The notes under the pieces: generated by a model
Database searches by the model: none
What the model was told of the DNA's origin: nothing
Seen by the model: only the letters and a program-made list of their open reading frames with translations
Assembly: GCA_027676805.1 (NCBI GenBank)
Contig: JAQENU010000020.1
Location: forward strand, 1-15,069
Length of the DNA: 15,069 bases
Reading direction: 5' to 3'
From: Coprobacillaceae bacterium UN01-12pH3A
GTDB taxonomy: Bacteria > Bacillota_I > Bacilli_A > Erysipelotrichales > Coprobacillaceae
Made by a program: the position numbers and the translations under genes
Shown: positions 7,080 to 13,988 of the stretch, piece by piece
Layout: the number at the start of each line of letters is the position of its first letter
Numbering within the stretch: position 1 is the first letter of the stretch

Positions 7080-7667
7080 CTACCCCTTTGTTTTAGCACT
7101 GTTTAAAATTTCAACCATCATATCTGCTTTAGAGATACCAGTCAGAACATAATCACTGTCCATACGCCAGCGTTTATTCGAAGTAAAAGTATTTACCCTT
7201 ATTTTTATATCATCAACAGTAAACAAAAAACTTACACGACTGCTGCCTTCCATAAAACCAGCACCCCCTCTGCCGTCATCGACCCAAATTTTTTGAATAC
7301 GCTTAGCTGAAAAGATATAGGGTTCAGACATATTCCAACGAAATAAAAGAGCGATCTTTCCATGTTCCATATCTACAGCTACTAGGCAATTTCCACCATT
7401 AAATGTCTGATTACGTACAAATCCTTGTTCATCTAATGATTTTTCAAATGCTTCCTTCTTTTTATCATAAATATAGTTCCCGCCAAAAGACCACCACGCT
7501 ACTGCTAAGACAATCGGTACAAACACCAAGACCGCAGCCACGCCTCCGGAAACATCCAATGCAATAGCCATCGTTGTACAAGCTATGATTAGCAGAATCG
7601 GGATACATATATATCCCAATAGATAGCCCATATTTATTTTTTTCATTCTTTTATTTTCTTCCATCAT
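7080..7667 (-). CDS. Hypothetical two-helix membrane protein with a cytoplasmic beta-rich domain
   Basis: Protein of 195 residues, family not recognised. Two hydrophobic segments at about 14-37 and 41-62 form a hairpin. They are followed by a charged linker (YDKKKEAFEKSL) and a soluble domain of about 130 residues with alternating hydrophobics. The stretch YIFSAKRIQKIWVDDGRGG and the following strands recall PH-like domains found in small Bacillota membrane proteins, but this is a weak impression. The start is one of two adjacent ATG codons (7667 or 7664), preceded by GGGGG at 7678-7674. The gene lies 24 bases after the 7692-8360 gene and 3 bases before the zinc-ribbon-like gene, so the three are very likely cotranscribed and act together at the membrane. 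Confidence 0.78.
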   Translation of the reverse strand: MMEENKRMKKINMGYLLGYICIPILLIIACTTMAIALDVSGGVAAVLVFVPIVLAVAWWSFGGNYIYDKKKEAFEKSLDEQGFVRNQTFNGGNCLVAVDMEHGKIALLFRWNMSEPYIFSAKRIQKIWVDDGRGGAGFMEGSSRVSFLFTVDDIKIRVNTFTSNKRWRMDSDYVLTGISKADMMVEILNSAKTKG

Positions 7668-7691
7668 TCTATTCCCCCATAATACTCTTAT

Positions 7692-8360
7692 TTAATCCCA
7701 TTCTGATACGTTTTGCTTCTTTTTAAATCTAAAGAAATACGGAAAAATACCGAGCTTAGCCCCTAACGCATGAAGTAATGGAAAACAAATCAAAACAGTG
7801 ATCACTTGTACCACATCACGATAAGGCTCCTGATAAGCTTCCATGCTCATTGTACCGCCTATTCCTCGCATATCAATATAAAAATCTGTTCGTGTCAATG
7901 GCTCACTAAACTCGATTTGATTCAAAAATGTTTGATTTTGAGACAAATCTTCATAGACCACTTTACCTACAGGCAAAATAGAAAGACCCGAATAAATACT
8001 CTCCTCAGTCGTTCGAACCGAATCCATATTAATTGCGGCTGCCACTTTTTCACCTGACGGAAGGGTTAAACTATATAAATAGTAGGATTTATAATAGCCT
8101 GCTCCTCTGTTCCGATATTCTATTCCCGGAGACACTACTGTAAAAGTTGGATGAGACAGCACATCTTCTATGCTTTGCGCCTGATAAACACTGTCATCCG
8201 CTGCTCCTCCGATATCTCCCGCATCAACCGTATGCCTCTCCACATAACGATCATATGTATTTTCTGTCACAACGTCAGCGATTTTCCCAGTCCCCCAGGC
8301 AATTAAAAATGCAACACATAAGCAAAGCCAAATATCTGCACGCAAACGATAACGTCTCAT
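7692..8360 (-). CDS. Hypothetical membrane-anchored protein with an external domain
   Basis: First gene of the three-gene operon, 222 residues, family not recognised. A basic N-terminus (MRRYRLR) leads into TM1 at about 8-28. An extracytoplasmic domain (about 29-183) contains a beta-rich core with many tyrosines and LPSGEKVAAAINMDSV. TM2 is at about 184-204, with a basic cytoplasmic end (FRFKKK). I chose ATG 8360 because GGAGG (8370-8366) lies 5 bases before it. A longer frame from ATG 8378 would place that ribosome site inside the coding region and has only a poor site of its own. Topology with both ends inside suggests an outside-sensing or scaffold protein that works with its two downstream neighbours. 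No promoter could be called with confidence in 8379-8460. Confidence 0.78.
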   Translation of the reverse strand: MRRYRLRADIWLCLCVAFLIAWGTGKIADVVTENTYDRYVERHTVDAGDIGGAADDSVYQAQSIEDVLSHPTFTVVSPGIEYRNRGAGYYKSYYLYSLTLPSGEKVAAAINMDSVRTTEESIYSGLSILPVGKVVYEDLSQNQTFLNQIEFSEPLTRTDFYIDMRGIGGTMSMEAYQEPYRDVVQVITVLICFPLLHALGAKLGIFPYFFRFKKKQNVSEWD

Positions 8361-8528
8361 TCTATCCTCCCCATTCATCCGCTTTGATAAAACAGCGTAT
8401 TCTCACTTCATTAATGGTGGAATTCCCCGACTATTTTATCATTTCTATTTCTAATATCGTACCATAATCCTTACTTAGTGTCTACTTGCGGCTCAATTAT
8501 TCTAGATTAAACGGCTTATTATGAACTT

Positions 8529-8768
8529 TTATTTATTTTTAAGCGAAAGTAAATATTGCTTTATCTCTTCACTGTCAGACAGTCTACAACTGCTTCCGGT
8601 GATATACTGGATTGCCTCCTTCCATTCTTTGAGGGAATAACACTGACTATCATAGCTGCTGATCAGCCTCTGAATTTCAATCAATAATTGCGGACGATGT
8701 AAATCGGAAATATATTCGTAGCCTAAATCAGTTGCGATTTGTTCTATTAAATGTTTTGATGTCCTCAT
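8529..8768 (-). CDS. Hypothetical small protein, 79 residues
   Basis: Unrecognised soluble protein, predicted largely helical. It contains LIEQIATDLGYEYISDL, LLIEIQRLISSYDSQ and a C-terminal helix (SDSEEIKQYLLSLKNK), with two cysteines (C43, C61) and no signal peptide. The start is supported by GGGG at 8779-8776, 7 bases before ATG 8768. Codon use and clean boundaries favour a real gene, although the length alone would not. It is separated from the downstream operon by about 170 bases without an obvious terminator, so partial read-through is possible. A 7-bp inverted repeat about 40 bases upstream may control it. Confidence 0.6.
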   Translation of the reverse strand: MRTSKHLIEQIATDLGYEYISDLHRPQLLIEIQRLISSYDSQCYSLKEWKEAIQYITGSSCRLSDSEEIKQYLLSLKNK

Positions 8769-8806
8769 AAGTTCACCCCTTGTCAGATTTATTTACTTTT
8801 ATTAAA

Positions 8807-8830
8807 GGTCATATAGTACACTTTATGACC
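8807..8830. repeat. Inverted repeat, candidate operator for the 79-residue gene
   Basis: GGTCATA (8807-8813) and TATGACC (8824-8830) are perfect 7-bp arms around a 10-base spacer containing GTAC. There is no T run on either side, so it is not a terminator. It lies 39-62 bases upstream of ATG 8768 on the minus strand, in a position to overlap the promoter. The rest of 8831-9035 is AT-rich with no gene that I can see. Confidence 0.45.
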
Positions 8831-9035
8831 GTCACCATTTTTACTGACATTGGTTCCTTTTTATGTGAAATTGAAGTACATTCAATCGAATAAATTGCAT
8901 TTGACTTTATTTCTCAATTATGTTTATATAATGATATATAAACACATCTTTAAGCATTCAAATAGTGTACAACCTGATTTTCTTTTATTTACTAAATAAA
9001 TTTATCTGATTAATAATATAAACTTTTATATATTT

Positions 9036-9065
9036 AAAAACACTTCATTTTTATATGAAGTGTTT
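9036..9065 (-). terminator. Terminator of the diguanylate cyclase gene
   Basis: AAACACTTCAT (9038-9048) and ATGAAGTGTTT (9055-9065) form a perfect 11-bp stem. On the minus strand T's extend through 9036. It stands immediately after the stop codon at 9068. Confidence 0.85.
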
Positions 9066-9067
9066 GT

Positions 9068-10663
9068 TTATTTTCCCATTAAATCCGGCGTATAGATCTG
9101 ATATCGATTACGTCCGCCTTGCTTTGCCTGATACAACGCCAGATCACTTTGCCGCATCAGTTGGTCAATGGAAAGATTAGGGTCATCTGTTTGTGCAATG
9201 CCTATGCTGGCTGTAGGCAGATTTGTTTTTTCAGCTTGCAGAAATTTGTTGTCAATCTCTTTTAATAGACATTCGACACGTGTTGTCAGCTGTCTCATAT
9301 CACATTTTCCAAGAATCATAATCAGAAATTCATCGCCGCCTAAACGCGTTAAGAAAGCTTCCGGAAAACAAATTTTCAACAGTTCTGCCGTTGCAATCAA
9401 TACTTCGTCTCCGGTCTGGTGCCCAAAACTGTCATTGATTCCTTTAAAATGATCAAGATCGACATAGATCAGACTTACCGGTTTGTTATGGCGATGTTGA
9501 TTGACATACTCATAAAAATAACGGCGGTTATAAAGTCCCGTAAGAAAATCTGTATTTGAATTATATAAAATCTGTTCCTCTAATGCCCGTTCAGTTGTAA
9601 CATCGCGATAAATGTATAGTCTTCCTGCCAAATTATAAAAGATGTCATAGATCGGTTCTTCACGAATTTCCAGCAGGCACTCTTTTCCATCTTTGTAAAT
9701 AACAACCTCCCTGGCTTCACCATTCTCTGATAAAGTTGAATTAGCTAACGTTTTGTCCCGCCATTCCTGATAATTATGATTTATAATCTCTTCACGTTTT
9801 ATTTTAAAATAATCTTCGAATCGTTCATTGGCATTGATAATCAATCCGTCGCTACCAACCACTAAAATTGAAAACGGCATACTGCGAAGAATAATTTCCA
9901 TTTCTGTTCCCATATTTTCTAAATCAGTCACATCATGAGCAACCCCAACTGTTCCGATCGGTTCTCCATCATCGCCAAAAATCGGTGATTTATACGTTTT
10001 AAACTGACGCAGTCCATGCTTACTTTTCACTTTTTCATCAAACAGACAAGTCTTACGTTCCTTAAGAACGATTTCTTCTGTCTCCAAACACACGTACTCC
10101 CCTTTTTCATACTCTTCTTTCTTTAAATCCCAAATATAATAGTGACCTCTTCCTTCAATATCTTGTTTAGTCTTCCCCACTGCCTGACAAAACGCATCAT
10201 TAACCTTTAAGTGAGCACCACGTATATCTTTATACCACACCAGATCGGGAATACTGTTGATTCCAGATTCTAAATAGTTTTCTGTCAGCCATAGATCCTT
10301 TTGGCTTTTTATAAATGCAAGCAGACGTTCAAAACGAAAAGCAGTTAATACTGCATTCTCCGGATTTTCCCATAAATCATCAAAATACTGACTAATTGCT
10401 TCTAAATCCAGTTCCGTCTCATCTTTATTAAGGCAATAGACTAACCGATTTTCTTTTTCACACACCTCACGTAATTGAGATGGCGAATAGCACAAAGGCA
10501 TATCGATAATCGCAATATTACTCTCTTTTATTTTTTCTAAAGATACACTCGATAATGTTTCAAACTCATGTTCAAAGCGCTCTTTTGCCGGTACTTTCTT
10601 TAATACTTCTTCCAAAAAAGATGAGGTGCTGAATATGTTAATCTTTAATTTACAATGATACAT
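9068..10663 (-). CDS. PAS-PAS-GGDEF diguanylate cyclase
   Basis: Soluble sensor enzyme of 531 residues predicted to make cyclic di-GMP from two GTP. The start is ATG 10663, preceded by GGGGGGAGA; a longer frame from a TTG at 10696 reads through that ribosome site and is unlikely. Residues 1-125 look like a divergent receiver-type domain (KINIFSTSS, NIAIIDMP, RLVYCLNKDE) without a clear phosphorylation set. PAS1 is about 130-250 (LVWYKDIRG...GTVGVAHDVTDLE) and PAS2 about 255-360 (ending GRLYIYRDVTTERALE). The GGDEF domain runs about 365-525 with TDFLTGLYNRR, metal-binding D402, N410 and intact active-site GGDEF at 442-446. The inhibitory RxxD I-site expected at 433-436 reads FPEA, so product feedback is probably absent. 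There are no membrane segments, so the PAS domains presumably sense a cytosolic cue. No EAL domain is attached. Confidence 0.93.
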   Translation of the reverse strand: MYHCKLKINIFSTSSFLEEVLKKVPAKERFEHEFETLSSVSLEKIKESNIAIIDMPLCYSPSQLREVCEKENRLVYCLNKDETELDLEAISQYFDDLWENPENAVLTAFRFERLLAFIKSQKDLWLTENYLESGINSIPDLVWYKDIRGAHLKVNDAFCQAVGKTKQDIEGRGHYYIWDLKKEEYEKGEYVCLETEEIVLKERKTCLFDEKVKSKHGLRQFKTYKSPIFGDDGEPIGTVGVAHDVTDLENMGTEMEIILRSMPFSILVVGSDGLIINANERFEDYFKIKREEIINHNYQEWRDKTLANSTLSENGEAREVVIYKDGKECLLEIREEPIYDIFYNLAGRLYIYRDVTTERALEEQILYNSNTDFLTGLYNRRYFYEYVNQHRHNKPVSLIYVDLDHFKGINDSFGHQTGDEVLIATAELLKICFPEAFLTRLGGDEFLIMILGKCDMRQLTTRVECLLKEIDNKFLQAEKTNLPTASIGIAQTDDPNLSIDQLMRQSDLALYQAKQGGRNRYQIYTPDLMGK

Positions 10664-10925
10664 AGTAAAATCTCCCCCCGCTTGCTTCAAAAGCAAATCC
10701 TTATACTTCTATATATAAATAAATCTTTTGTCGTTTTTATTATGAATTAAAATTATTAGGATAACTCTTTTATAATAGAGCTGATGATGATTATATGACG
10801 TAAATGTGTGTATGGATTGTTAGATCAGAGAAGTCTAACTTTTCTATAACTAAATAATCGCATAGTTTGTCTCAAAATACAACTAAGAAATATAGATTTC
10901 GACCCTATTTTTATATTATGAAAAC
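10664..10925. other. Intergenic region upstream of the cyclase, with a possible small plus-strand RNA
   Basis: No gene-sized frame is credible here. On the plus strand, TTAAAA (10747-10752), an 18-base spacer and TATAAT (10771-10776) could form a promoter. About 45 bases further, GTTAGA (10819-10824) and TCTAAC (10834-10839) form a hairpin followed by TTTTCT, like a terminator. Together these could produce a short RNA of about 60 bases. The -10 also sits in an imperfect palindrome (10766-10781, CTCT...AGAG), which may instead be an operator for the minus-strand cyclase. No c-di-GMP riboswitch is visible. 10846-10925 holds nothing I recognise. Confidence 0.3.
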
Positions 10926-10950
10926 AAAAAGGCTCGATTTTCATCAAGCC
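10926..10950 (-). terminator. Terminator of the HAD/membrane-protein operon
   Basis: On the minus strand GGCTTGAT (10950-10943), loop GAAA and ATCGAGCC (10938-10931) form an 8-bp stem with one G-U pair, followed by TTTTT (10930-10926). It lies 10 bases after the stop at 10961. Confidence 0.85.
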
Positions 10951-10960
10951 AATTTCTATG

Positions 10961-11296
10961 TCATTCATCTTTTAAAAGCTTAGGATAAGCTAAGCTTAAA
11001 ATATATCCCGCCAAAGCGCTTGCCATATAAATAAAGCATAGCGGAAGATGGACGATCAAATAGTTAGTTCTTGGAAACAGTATCATCAGCATCGGCAAAG
11101 TAATGACTGCTATTAAAAAAGAATATCCATAGCTTAACTGGTGATACTTTGAAAAATAGAAACTGATCAAGGCGATCAATGCGGGTAAAATTAACCAAAG
11201 CAAAGATCTTGGCTGACCAAAGCGGCTGCTCAGCAGCAACGGCAAAAGATAAATGACAATAATATTAGTAAATAGATAAGTCATGCTTTTTTTCAT
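10961..11296 (-). CDS. Hypothetical small membrane protein with four helices
   Basis: Membrane protein of 111 residues, family not recognised. Four hydrophobic segments are visible at about 6-23, 31-48, 56-75 and 82-103, with short polar loops and a charged C-terminus (YPKLLKDE). ATG 11296 is chosen because GGGGGG (11307-11302) precedes it by 5 bases; a frame starting at 11326 would include that site and adds only charged residues (MELERDRGDK). It lies 42 bases downstream of the HAD phosphatase with no terminator between and a strong terminator after it, so the two probably form an operon. No catalytic motifs are seen, and the function is unknown. Confidence 0.75.
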   Translation of the reverse strand: MKKSMTYLFTNIIVIYLLPLLLSSRFGQPRSLLWLILPALIALISFYFSKYHQLSYGYSFLIAVITLPMLMILFPRTNYLIVHLPLCFIYMASALAGYILSLAYPKLLKDE

Positions 11297-11338
11297 CTTA
11301 TCCCCCCTGTCTCTTTCTAACTCCACTATAGCACGGTC

Positions 11339-12082
11339 TTATTTTTTATACAAGGTCTCCAAATAGTTTAAAAATTCACCATAATGCGTTATCTTATAAT
11401 CTGCAATGGCTTCAATTTTATCTCGGTCTAAGTCCGCATAGCGGTCATACACATTGATGACTTCGATTCCGGCATTCTTTGCCGCTAAGACACCTAAGTA
11501 AGAATCTTCGAATATCAGGCATTCTTTTTCGGAAACCTGAAAACGTTCTTGTATTTTTTGATAAATCTCCGGATGAGGCTTTTTATGCGTTAGATTTTCT
11601 TTTGAAAGTATAAAATCAAAGGTTTCGGATAATCGTGCTTTGGCGCGAATATGAGGATTTATATGTTCGTAAATATCTAACTGCAATTGTGTTGTGACAG
11701 TTGCCAATGCTAATATTTTTCCACGCTTTTTTAATTCCTTCAGCACAATTTCTGATTGTTCCTTATAATCTACTTGTTCTTTCAAATAGCTTTCGGAAAT
11801 ACTCCATCTTAAAGCCAATATGTCCTTTTCACTGCCACTAAGATGATATTTCTGTTTTAAATAGCCGCAATAAGCAAGATAAATATCCTCTTGTTGATGC
11901 TGTTCTAAAAAGGTATCGCGTTCTTGCTGAATGATATCCAATTCTATTTTTTGCTTCCCTAAAGCTTCAATCAGCTTTTGATCTGTGATGTTCCAAACAC
12001 CGATAGAATCAATCAATGTTCCATCCATATCAAAAATAATAATTTTCTTTTCATTTAAGTTTAAATTGTCCAGTGATCTCAT
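11339..12082 (-). CDS. HAD-superfamily hydrolase (subfamily IA phosphatase)
   Basis: Cytosolic phosphatase or phosphomutase-like enzyme of 247 residues. Motif I is FDMDGT, with nucleophile D18 and acid/base D20. Motif II is the TVTT stretch (128-131) after ILALA. Motif III contains K168 in HKKPHP, and motif IV is E192/D193 in LIFEDSYLG. A helical cap (about 25-110) between motif I and II marks a C1-cap, subfamily I member, close to beta-phosphoglucomutase/GPH-like phosphatases. GAGGAG lies 5 bases before ATG 12082. The substrate is not determinable: small sugar phosphates, nucleotides or phosphoglycolate are typical for the group. It starts divergently from the phosphoesterase gene with a 71-base shared control region, and probably leads a two-gene operon with the small membrane protein. 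Confidence 0.92.
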   Translation of the reverse strand: MRSLDNLNLNEKKIIIFDMDGTLIDSIGVWNITDQKLIEALGKQKIELDIIQQERDTFLEQHQQEDIYLAYCGYLKQKYHLSGSEKDILALRWSISESYLKEQVDYKEQSEIVLKELKKRGKILALATVTTQLQLDIYEHINPHIRAKARLSETFDFILSKENLTHKKPHPEIYQKIQERFQVSEKECLIFEDSYLGVLAAKNAGIEVINVYDRYADLDRDKIEAIADYKITHYGEFLNYLETLYKK

Positions 12083-12153
12083 AGATTCTCCTCGTTTCTT
12101 GATAGTAAATATATTTTATTATGTTAAAATGATGATTAAAGGAAGTGATACAG

Positions 12154-12960
12154 ATGAAAAAAATAGCCGTCATCTCTGATATTCATGGTAATTTAGAAGC
12201 TATTCAAGCCGTATTGGCTGATATTAAAAAACGCGGTATCCACGATATTTATTGTTTAGGAGACCTTGTCACAAAAGGCAGTCACCCCAATGAATGCATT
12301 GACCTAATAAAATCACATTGTCAAGTTGTTCTGCGTGGAAATACCGATCGTTTCATTAGTGATGATCACGATATATCCACTTTAAATGAGTTGGCAAAAA
12401 AGCGAATAGAGTGGAATCGTTCATTACTCACACAAGAAAATCTTCTTTACTTAAAGTCTTTGCCTTTTTCTTATGAGTTTTATATGAGCGGACAATTAGT
12501 GCGCCTATTTCATGCCTCTCCTTTAAAAGATGACTTCGCAATCTCTCATTTAGACCCGCTGTCAGTAAAAAGAACACAATTTGAAGCCAGTCCCTATACC
12601 TTATCACAAAACACAGCCGATATCGTTTTATTTGGGCATACGCATTATCAAGTCATGGAAAAGCTATACTGCCGCACTCTTATTAATGTCGGGAGTGTTG
12701 GCAACTCGCTTGACCTTATACGTGATCCTGCAATCGATGGGACAAGCGCCGAAACAATTCATGCTCATTATTTAATTTTAGAAGGAGATAGACAGTTAGA
12801 AGACAGTGAGATCAGTTTCCAGTTTGTAAGTCTGCCTTATAATATTAATAAAGAATTAAAGGATTTAGCAAATAACTTGGAACCCGCAGAATACCGTTTA
12901 GAACTAGAAAAAGGCATCTATCGGGATATGTCGCGTTTAGCCAAAAAACTCAAGCATTGA
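12154..12960 (+). CDS. Calcineurin-like metallophosphoesterase
   Basis: Two-metal phosphoesterase of 268 residues. Metal-binding motifs are in the standard order: D9-x-H11 (ISDIHGN), G36-D37 (LGDLV), G62-N63-T64-D65, H120 in LFHASP, and GHTH at 161-164. The second-half motif INVGSVGN is typical of the YfcE/MJ0936-like branch, phosphodiesterases acting on small nucleotides or esters. Residues after about 190 form a family-variable tail ending in basic KKLKH. I chose ATG 12154, 5 bases after GGAAGTGA; an upstream in-frame GTG (12145) lies within that ribosome site. The gene converges with the broken APH-type gene, and a shared hairpin overlaps its stop codon. The physiological substrate is unknown. 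Confidence 0.9.
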   Translation: MKKIAVISDIHGNLEAIQAVLADIKKRGIHDIYCLGDLVTKGSHPNECIDLIKSHCQVVLRGNTDRFISDDHDISTLNELAKKRIEWNRSLLTQENLLYLKSLPFSYEFYMSGQLVRLFHASPLKDDFAISHLDPLSVKRTQFEASPYTLSQNTADIVLFGHTHYQVMEKLYCRTLINVGSVGNSLDLIRDPAIDGTSAETIHAHYLILEGDRQLEDSEISFQFVSLPYNINKELKDLANNLEPAEYRLELEKGIYRDMSRLAKKLKH

Positions 12961-12977
12961 TCATCAGGTCAATGCTT
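12952..12977. terminator. Bidirectional terminator shared by convergent genes
   Basis: AAGCATTGA (12952-12960) and TCAATGCTT (12969-12977) form a perfect 9-bp stem around TCATCAGG, followed by TT on the plus strand. The stop codons of both convergent genes (12958-12960 plus, 12964-12966 minus) lie inside it. On the minus strand the T run comes three bases later (12948-12943). Confidence 0.6.
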
Positions 12978-13903
12978 TTAAATGTGTTAACAATAGATCC
13001 TCTAATTTTTCATAAGTACAGAGATTTTTCCATGTTTTTTCTGTTTCTTGTCTGCCAATCTCTCTTTCCTCCTGATCGCTGCTTTGCAGTCGAGTTAGGT
13101 TATAAGCCAGCCATTCCAGCTTGTTTTTAAAATTATGATGGTAAATCATTTTCCAATCTATTTTAGGCAAACGATAAATTTCATAATAGGCTTCAATGAC
13201 TTGATCAAATAACTCTATTTTAAAAGTGTCTTCATAACCCGCCCAGCATAAAGCCGTTTCTAACAGTTCAAGGTAAGGAGAAGCCATCTGCATACATTCC
13301 AAATCAATGATTTTTAAATCAAATTTATTCCATAAAACATTTTTAGGATCCAAGTCATTATGGCAAATCGTCTTTAAAGGTGGCAGCATTGATGCACTTT
13401 CATAATATTGATGCCATCGCTTTAATTTGGATAGTACCTGCGCATCTTGAATATACAAAGACCAGTCTATTGGCAGGCTTATTTTCACAAAAGGCTCATT
13501 GATTATTTTCAGCGAATGGATGTGTGCCAAAGTCTGTCCCATGAAATAGCAATGCTTTTTTGTAATAGTATCAAAAGAAAGCGCACTGCCATCAAAATAA
13601 GGAAAAATATAAAAATAGTGTCCCGCCAAGCATTGACGCTTATGTTGATGAATTGTCAATGCGCTTATGATGGGAAGATTGTTTTCTTCTAATAATTGTT
13701 CCAACCTTTCCGCCTCATCATAGTTAGTAAATGCTTCTTTTCATTATTTCCGGATTAAGCAATTTGACAACCCATTTTGATGAATTGCTCACAAGCAGAT
13801 AATTCTTATGCAAGAAACCACCATATAATCGTTCCGGTTCTTTAGCCAAAGGATTTAGTTTATATTCCTTTGCAATAGTGTCAATCAGTGTTAAATCGTC
13901 CAT
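12964..13903 (-). pseudogene. APH/choline-kinase-like phosphotransferase, broken by a one-base frameshift
   Basis: The intact reading would be about 311 residues, normal for the aminoglycoside phosphotransferase (APH) fold. Part one starts at ATG 13903 behind GAGGAG and encodes 59 residues (MDDLTLIDTI...), with the ATP-loop region YGGFLHKNYLLV and the lysine of WVVKLL. It then stops at TAA 13726-13724. Part two continues in another frame: AFTNYDEAER directly precedes LEQLLEENN, and the frame runs to 12964. Skipping one A near 13735-13741 (AAAAGAAGC on the minus strand) joins the parts seamlessly. Part two carries the catalytic CHNDLDPKNVLW loop (D117 of the 246-residue piece) and metal-binding D134 in IIDLE. 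The TTG at 13704 opening that piece is not a credible start. Possible explanations are mutation, sequence error or phase variation. Substrate unknown; this branch includes sugar and choline kinases as well as resistance enzymes. Confidence 0.85.
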
Positions 13904-13949
13904 GGTCTCTCCTCTAAGACAAAATACTGGTCTTTTTTTATTCGATATA

Positions 13950-13966
13950 GTATAACTACATTATAC
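13950..13966. repeat. Inverted repeat before the DUF1848 gene
   Basis: GTATAA (13950-13955) and TTATAC (13961-13966) are 6-bp arms around CTACA, 23 bases upstream of ATG 13989 in an AT-rich promoter-like stretch. It may be an operator or a chance product of TATA-rich sequence. I cannot assign a clear -35/-10 pair here. Confidence 0.3.
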
Positions 13967-13988
13967 ATGATAAAAGGGGGAATACGCT

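Noticed and set aside
9168..9452. Plus-strand open frame of 94 codons
   Set aside because: It is the shadow of the GGDEF coding region, with no ribosome site and no recognisable protein.
10664..10696. Upstream TTG start adding 11 residues to the diguanylate cyclase
   Set aside because: That extension reads through the strong GGGGGGAGA ribosome site of ATG 10663.
10664..10960. c-di-GMP riboswitch upstream of the cyclase
   Set aside because: I could not find the conserved GEMM-type helices or the GNRA tetraloop/receptor pattern on either strand.
12340..12351. Metallophosphoesterase motif GNTD in place of the usual GNHD/E as a sign of inactivity
   Set aside because: The YfcE-like branch tolerates another residue in place of this histidine, and all the other metal ligands are present.
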